Below, piece by piece: positions 58,585-64,000 of a stretch of DNA of 64,000 bases. The DNA lies in the NCBI RefSeq assembly GCF_000006565.2, contig NC_031467.1:1412448-1476447 (forward strand). The letters are read 5' to 3'. A program made the translations under genes and the position numbers. Source of the DNA: Toxoplasma gondii ME49 (Eukaryota; Apicomplexa; Conoidasida; Eucoccidiorida; Sarcocystidae). The notes below the pieces were generated by a model. It made no database searches. It saw nothing but the letters and a program-made list of their open reading frames with translations, and was not told the DNA's origin. The stretch's first letter is position 1, and the number at the start of each line of letters is the position of its first letter.

Positions 58585-61500
58585 TCACCGGCGTTCTGGA
58601 GGGCGAGGTTGTAAAAGACGACCACCACCAGAAGCAGTCGCTGATGTCGAGCCTGGCTCTGACGGCGTCGTGTAGGGTAGCGACTCATGCCGCAGTGGAG
58701 CCTCAGTGCCCGACGTCGCAAGAGGTCGGATGGAGACGAGACCGAGCCCCTGCTCGCTCCGAGGCGGGCTAGTGGGCGACGTGTGCAGCGCAGATGGAGC
58801 TTCACGGATGGGCCGCTTCTTGAGCGGCAGCGACAGATATCGAGTCAGCTCACGCATAGCAGCAGACGTTGCGGGGTGTGCCAGGGGAGGAGGGGCGGTC
58901 AATCGAGAAACCTCCTGAGGGGAGGCCGAGCCCTGAGACAGCGTCGGGTCTTGAGGCGGCCCTCGGCCCTCCGCTGCCGTCGGCGACTGGGGCCCAAGCG
59001 GAGAGACAAGAGTCGGGGGCGATGGCAGGGATGCAGCGGATTGAGCTGATAAATAAGGAAGGAGCCGTGCTTTTTTGGAGGGGGGTGCCTCGATCCCGCC
59101 AGAGGTACCTTTCGTTTCGGAGGGGGCTGGGCTGCGGTGGAGAGTGCTGGAGCGAACTGGTTCTCGACGTGCTGGTACCTGTTCGCCTGAAGCCTGTGGC
59201 GCGCGTTTGACTGTTGTTGAAGAAGACGCAGTCACTTGTTGTGATCGGCAGTCACGCTTTTTCTGGGCCTTTTGAGTCGTGGAAGGCTCAAGACGTCGAC
59301 TGGATGCGACCTCACCGCCGTCGCCGCTGCTAGGCGCGTCCAGGCGGAATGCGGCGACAGGTGTTAGCCAAAGTGACCTAGGCACCCGGAGTCCTCCGCC
59401 GCTCGAGGAACCTTCACCAGGTTGCTCGGAGCTGCTCGGGGCCAGGTGTTTCCGTTTCTCTTTTCTTTTGCCCGACACACCCGGGCTGGACTGTTCCGCT
59501 AACAGAACCACAGCCAAAAGGAATCAAGACGTCACACGGTCCACTATTGTCAGCCGGTACAACTAACTTGTGCGATCTTGACATAGGCAGTTAATTTACA
59601 GCCTCAGCGAACTGGCACGTTTATGCGAGCATGAATGGCCAGAAATCAACGACACGGTGCTGCTGTCCTGTCCTGGCAATGCGGGAAGCGGTTCGTCGCC
59701 CCGTTGCCGTCACAGATCTGACCCGAAGTCGTCGAGGCCCGCCACCACAGCGATAGTCCCACACCATGTGGACGTGCGATGGCAGACCCGAAAGCTACAT
59801 GGTCCGTGGCACACTCATACACGGCTAATTTGAAACGTGCCGAGAGCGGCGGCGTAGACTCACCAGTCTCTTCGGAAACCGGCGGTGGGCTTGCCTCATG
59901 GGCGCGTGCTGACGAGAGGAGGCTGTGAAGTTCCTGTTCCAGAGCCAACGCCTGAGCTTCTAGTTGCTCGGCCAGCTTCCGCTTTTCGGAACTCCGTCGC
60001 TCATACCGGTTTCCTGCTTCAGTTTTCCACACCCTCAGCGTGCTTTCGGACGGCGAAGGTTGTCCGGTACGCACTACACGATGTGCCACCTGGATCGCTA
60101 CGTACATCTTTTTTCCACAGCCCCATAGCGCTCGTATCTTCTCTGCCCTTCTCCGTAAGCTGGCAATGGCGATGTGTGCGAACGTGGCGTCGCCTTCCCC
60201 AGGTATCCGTATGCGTGGTCCTGACAACGTCACGAACACACAGACATCGACTTCAGCAGCCGCTGGCCCTGGGTCCCACAGAAATATGCCTGTTAGTTGC
60301 AAGGCCTGGCGCCCACACGAGTGGGCTTTTGGATAGACCTGAGGTGTGCTGTTACTGCTGTGGCGAACCAACACAATACAGCTGATATACTGTGTGATAA
60401 CAAGGCTAAATTGTGTTCGACGACGCCACTAAGGACTATGTAAAACTGGGCATAAACAAGCTCTTGGTCTCTGAATGATCGCGACGTCGTGAGACCATGC
60501 CAGACAGAATGGAGCTGTGATGCCGTAAAGTCGGCAACTCTGAAGGAGGGCACCTGCCATCCCAGGTCATACACTCTATCCCGTGAAATGATGCGATGGC
60601 TAGAAAAATTCGGGGAACTCACCGCCTGCCATTCCTTCTGCTTGTGCGGCTTGCGAAGGACCAGCAGATTCCGAAGGCGGAGCAGTTGGCTCCTGGGATG
60701 TCCGTATCAACACTCCTGCCGCTGCCGCCTCCTTCTCTAGATTGTCGGCAGCGCGTCTCAAATCCGCGGCCTCCTGGAGGCTGACACATCCGCGATACGA
60801 GAACCTGCGTGCCGCTAACGTCATCCATCGCCTTGTTGTATCTGGAGGCGGATTTCTATTATTCTCTTGGAGCATGCGGCACGCAAGGTTGTCCTGTACG
60901 AACGCAGCGGCGCTGCGATACTTCTTCTCCCAAGCGTCAGCCTCTTGCCTCATCTTGTCGATGGCAAGTTGCACATAGGTGGTTGCCTCATGCCCTGGCA
61001 CATCAATATTGCTGCCGAAGAATGTACCACGGAGTGAGCTCATCTGCGCTTCGACTTGAGGCACACTGCTCTCCAATAGCTCAGGTGGCACGGCACTGGC
61101 CGCCCCTTCGTCTCTTGGTTCCCGTTTCCGGCGGCCACGACCACGCGCCACTGAAGTCACAAACCACCATGCCGTGCCCGATAACTATTTAAGAAGTGCT
61201 GATGTAATGAATGCATACCTCTTTCAGCGAATAAGCTCCGCTGACACAAGAACCTGCGCTACCGATTTTCTTCATCTCTCATGCGGCCCATTCGATACCG
61301 CGTTCAGCATACCCGATACACATAACGTAGCGAACCACTGGTTCCCCGGATTATCGAATCATCCGTGTTAGTGGGGGTCCTGTGACACTTTCGCAAAGAT
61401 AGATAGCCATTTTCAAGGCGCTGGCATCGGGCGGCCTCGTTCCCTCCCCCCCCCCCCCACAGACGGAAACCTTCTCAAGAGAAAACCAGACGCACCTGGA

Positions 61501-63408
61501 CGCCCCGCCGTAGGGTCTGGCCCTGCGGCTTGTTTAATTGCTTTCTTGCGGGAGGGGGTGCCTTCGACGGGACGAAGGGGTGTCACGGCGCCTGTAGCAA
61601 TCTGTCTCTCCCATTCAGCTGCCAGAGCCTCAAGTTTCTCCGCTTTTTGTTGCCAAAGCGGACTACTGTTATAATAGCGTGCTCTTGCTTGGGTTAACCA
61701 TTGGTCTATTCGACGATCTGTGGGGTCGACGTTTGTGGACTGCGCCAGACGAACAGCCGCTTGTTGCACAATGAAGGACGTTTTGTCACTCAGTTTTTCC
61801 CTTAACTCAGCAGCTTCCTTTTTTAGCTTGCTGAGGCCCACCTGCAGATAGGTGCCGTTGCTACTCCCATGAGTCGAGGTATCGGACGCAGCAGCTGCGG
61901 ACGGCACGACACACCAGAGTCGATACTCTTGTCACGCAAATGAATTCTTCAAGCGCCTACACAGATACGCTTCCATTGCTACTAAACGATGGCTGATCAT
62001 CTGTGGGACTCAGCTGCTCAACGAACACCCTAGGGAGCAGGAACAGATGTCGCTGCTTCGGTCATGGGATGGGCCTCTACGTGGAAAAATCTGTAAAACC
62101 ACTCGATTTCTTTCTTTGACAGCGGTGACAAGAAACTCCACCGTTATGGTGTCACTGCTATACAACTGTGCCAGGACCGGCACGCTGTGGTCGTCTGATC
62201 AAGGATGTGATTGGGAGATTACCTGGTGTCAGTCCATCTCCATCTTTTCTGGAAGCTCGCTCACTCGCTTCGGATCGCGACGCGCTGCTTCCCCCAGAGC
62301 CTGAGACGTCCACCCCAGCTGCCTCCAGCATCGCTGCTACTCTGTTCGCCAGCGCCTCCAGTTCTGCGGCCTGTCTAAGTTGCGCAGGCGAGCGTATCTC
62401 ATACTTGTGTCTAGCTTCAATAGCCATGCGCGTTATCTGTGACCGTGTAACGGCAGCACATCTCTTCAAGACGCGACGCCCAACAGCCATTTTGACGTAC
62501 ACATCCTTACAACCCCATTCCTCTTGAAGCGTCTTCGCATCCCTCCTCAGCTTCTCAATCGCAAGCTGCCCAAACGTCACCTCTCCACGGCCCTCCAATG
62601 AAACCGTACGGGCAAGGCCTAGTCCTCCTGGCGCAGAGCTTTTGACTCCGGAGTCCTTCACCGGTTTGCGTCTGGCTACAGGTTGACTTGATTGCGTGCC
62701 TGGTAAAAACCAGAGAAAAACGTGTCAACGAAGTCAATGCGGGGTTCACGTGTGCGATGCAACCAACAAGTGTCCAGTGCTATGCGGTTATCAGCTGTCC
62801 GCGGAGAGGTCTGCTATCTTTGGGCTGGTGTACTTCACTTGCGATGCGGTGCCTTTATGCTCGAATGGGGGATCCGCATCGCGGACTCAGCTGCCGCTTG
62901 AGCCGTGATAACGCCATCAAGTGGTGTGAAAAACGCCTACGCCAAGTCCGACAATACTCAGTGCCATGACTCATTCAACTGCCTGTTTGGAATAAGACAT
63001 TCACAGCTCACTGGGATCAGCCGCTCCAGGTGTGGCTCCGCGTCCGCCTGGAGGAGCTGCTGCTGCCGACGCCGCAGGCTCTTCTTGAGTTCCAGAGGTG
63101 TCAATTGCCGAACGCGCGCTGAGCGCAAGCAATGCTTGTGCCGCCTCTAGTTCTGCCTCACTAACGGGGAGCGGTTGACCGGTGAGGTCCTTCTTGGCCG
63201 AATCATCATGTCCTGGAGCACGAGCAGCAAATGCCCTGATACACAGTTCGCCATGAAAGAGGAGTGTTGAGGAAGGTGCCCACAGGTTGCGGAAGATATC
63301 CAGAGCTACGCGGATCCGGCAGAGGTTGGAGTGGTTCCAAATGTTTTCCTCCACCGAGCAGCTGATTGCTGCGACGGCTATGCTTACAAGCGCATGCCAT
63401 GTCACCAT
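58585..63408 (-). CDS. Modular secreted protein, paralogue 2 (unrecognised family)
   Basis: Six exons: 63408-63012, 62699-62223, 61894-61496, 61150-60623, 60220-59864 and 59498-58585; all introns phase 1, 3,072 nt (1,023 aa). It starts MVTWHALVSIAVAAISCS (signal-peptide-like) and exon 1 continues LTGQPLPVSEAELEAAQALL. Modules: VTFGQLAIEKLRRDAKTL (exon 2, residues 133-291), GTYLQVGLSKLKKEAAEL (exon 3, 292-424), TTYVQLAIDKMRQEADA (exon 4, 425-600), ATFAHIAIASLRRRAEKI (exon 5, 601-719). Exon 6 (720-1023) has GKRKEKRKHL, SLWLTPVAAF, PPSKKARL and PLKKRP. Exon 4 and 6 starts and all donors (gtgagt, gtgcgt, gtaatc) are clear. Exons 1 and 2 have exactly the same lengths as in paralogue 1 despite sequence divergence, which argues for purifying selection on both genes. 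A dibasic RRLEP in exon 6 is absent from paralogue 1. Confidence 0.85.
58772..59240. repeat. Near-identical tract shared with 51498-51966
   Basis: Partner of the exon 6 tract in paralogue 1. It covers the segment encoding PPSKKARL through the MRELTRYLSLPLKKRP block. Confidence 0.9.
61447..61458. repeat. Poly-C tract
   Basis: A run of 12 C within intron 3 of paralogue 2, directly downstream of the exon 3 donor on the minus strand. It is prone to sequencing length error but lies outside coding sequence. Confidence 0.9.
62805..63196. repeat. Near-identical tract shared with 55451-55842
   Basis: Partner of the exon 1/intron 1 tract in paralogue 1, with three substitutions in 392 bases. Confidence 0.92.
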
Positions 63409-64000
63409 TTGGTGATTTCAAAGCACCTGCCGAACCCTGTGAGACCTGAACTGAATGTCCGGCAAGGCGGCGACGCAGGCGCATGATACCGGTGTTTAGG
63501 CGGTGTGGGGGAGACGGACTAACAAAAGCACGGCTATCTGGCGAAATGACAGAGAAATGGGGAAGACTTTCTGCATTCGAACGTGTATTTGCCGCCCCGC
63601 GAGCCTCGTAATGACATGCCACCTGGTGGGCAGCTACCCGATATGGGTCATGTGAGCCGCTGGTGCCGCCAACGTTGGCGATGTCTGGATGGCAACGATG
63701 CTGAGGACATAAGGTATGGCAAGGCTTCTTGAAGCGCCTTTGTCGCATGCAGATGAGAGCAACCGGGTGGCGACTCCGAAAAATATTCGAGCGCGAGATG
63801 CTGTTGAACAGCCAGCCGGTGGTGCGGCTGACCAGTGGGTAGGACGGGTGACCAGCCGGTGGCAGGAAGCTGACACCGAGGTGACGCTGTCTCCGATAGG
63901 GCGGCTTATTTCTACAGGCGACAGTGGAAATACAGTGAACGGGAGATGTTTGGGTTCGACTTACCCGTTTATAAGTGCTCCGACAAGGAAAGGAAAGCAA
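63409..64000 (-). promoter_or_regulatory. Probable upstream region of modular paralogue 2
   Basis: No coding sequence supported on either strand. The region is a diverged duplicate of that upstream of paralogue 1, so upstream sequence was duplicated with the gene. No specific motif can be named. It runs off the window. Confidence 0.4.

Overview
The window looks like nuclear DNA of a tissue-cyst-forming coccidian of the Toxoplasma/Hammondia/Neospora group. Three things point there: a rhoptry-kinase (ROPK) gene with several decayed relatives, a typical apicomplexan type III phosphatidylinositol 4-kinase split into many small exons, and long Ser/Ala/Glu-rich low-complexity insertions with pyrimidine-rich introns. 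The species cannot be fixed from sequence alone. No bacterial operons, CRISPR arrays, rRNA or convincing tRNA genes were seen.

Layout. (1) 1-12 kb: a decayed array of ROPK genes on the minus strand. Copy A (737-2044) is readable but carries an assembly gap; copies B, C and D (about 4.25-5.9, 7.4-8.95 and 10.6-11.9 kb) are broken. (2) 13.8-23.8 kb, plus strand: a PI 4-kinase gene that I could splice into 14 exons and 1,519 codons with every intron phase agreeing. (3) 26.2-27.7 kb: a fifth ROPK relic, E. A near-identical piece of the PI4K gene (exon 8 and its introns) lies at 6.15-6.72 kb between relics B and C, so B-[PI4K piece]-C mirrors D-[PI4K]-E. (4) 27.7-36.8 kb: gene-poor, with AT microsatellites and one possible minus-strand membrane-protein gene (30.6-32.1 kb). 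(5) 36.9-40.4 kb, plus strand: a UBE2W-like ubiquitin-conjugating enzyme of four exons, with a long unusual N-terminal extension. (6) 42.5-47.6 kb, plus strand: an unidentified multi-exon membrane protein with a roughly 600-residue charged insertion. (7) 51.3-64 kb, minus strand: two tandem paralogous genes of six exons each (998 and 1,023 codons). Every intron is in phase 1. Exon 1 encodes a signal-peptide-like start, exons 2 to 5 each encode one diverged copy of a helical module, and exon 6 encodes a Pro/Ser-rich tail with basic NLS-like clusters.

The two most interesting systems are the modular secreted gene pair, which I do not recognise and which has the look of a candidate exported effector family, and the ROPK/PI4K segmental duplication. 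Both show short tracts of about 99% identity inside otherwise strongly diverged paralogous DNA, which suggests recent gene conversion (or assembly error) at this locus. Exon models are by-eye splicing using GT/GC-AG sites, phase agreement and homology; homology limits of the relics are approximate.
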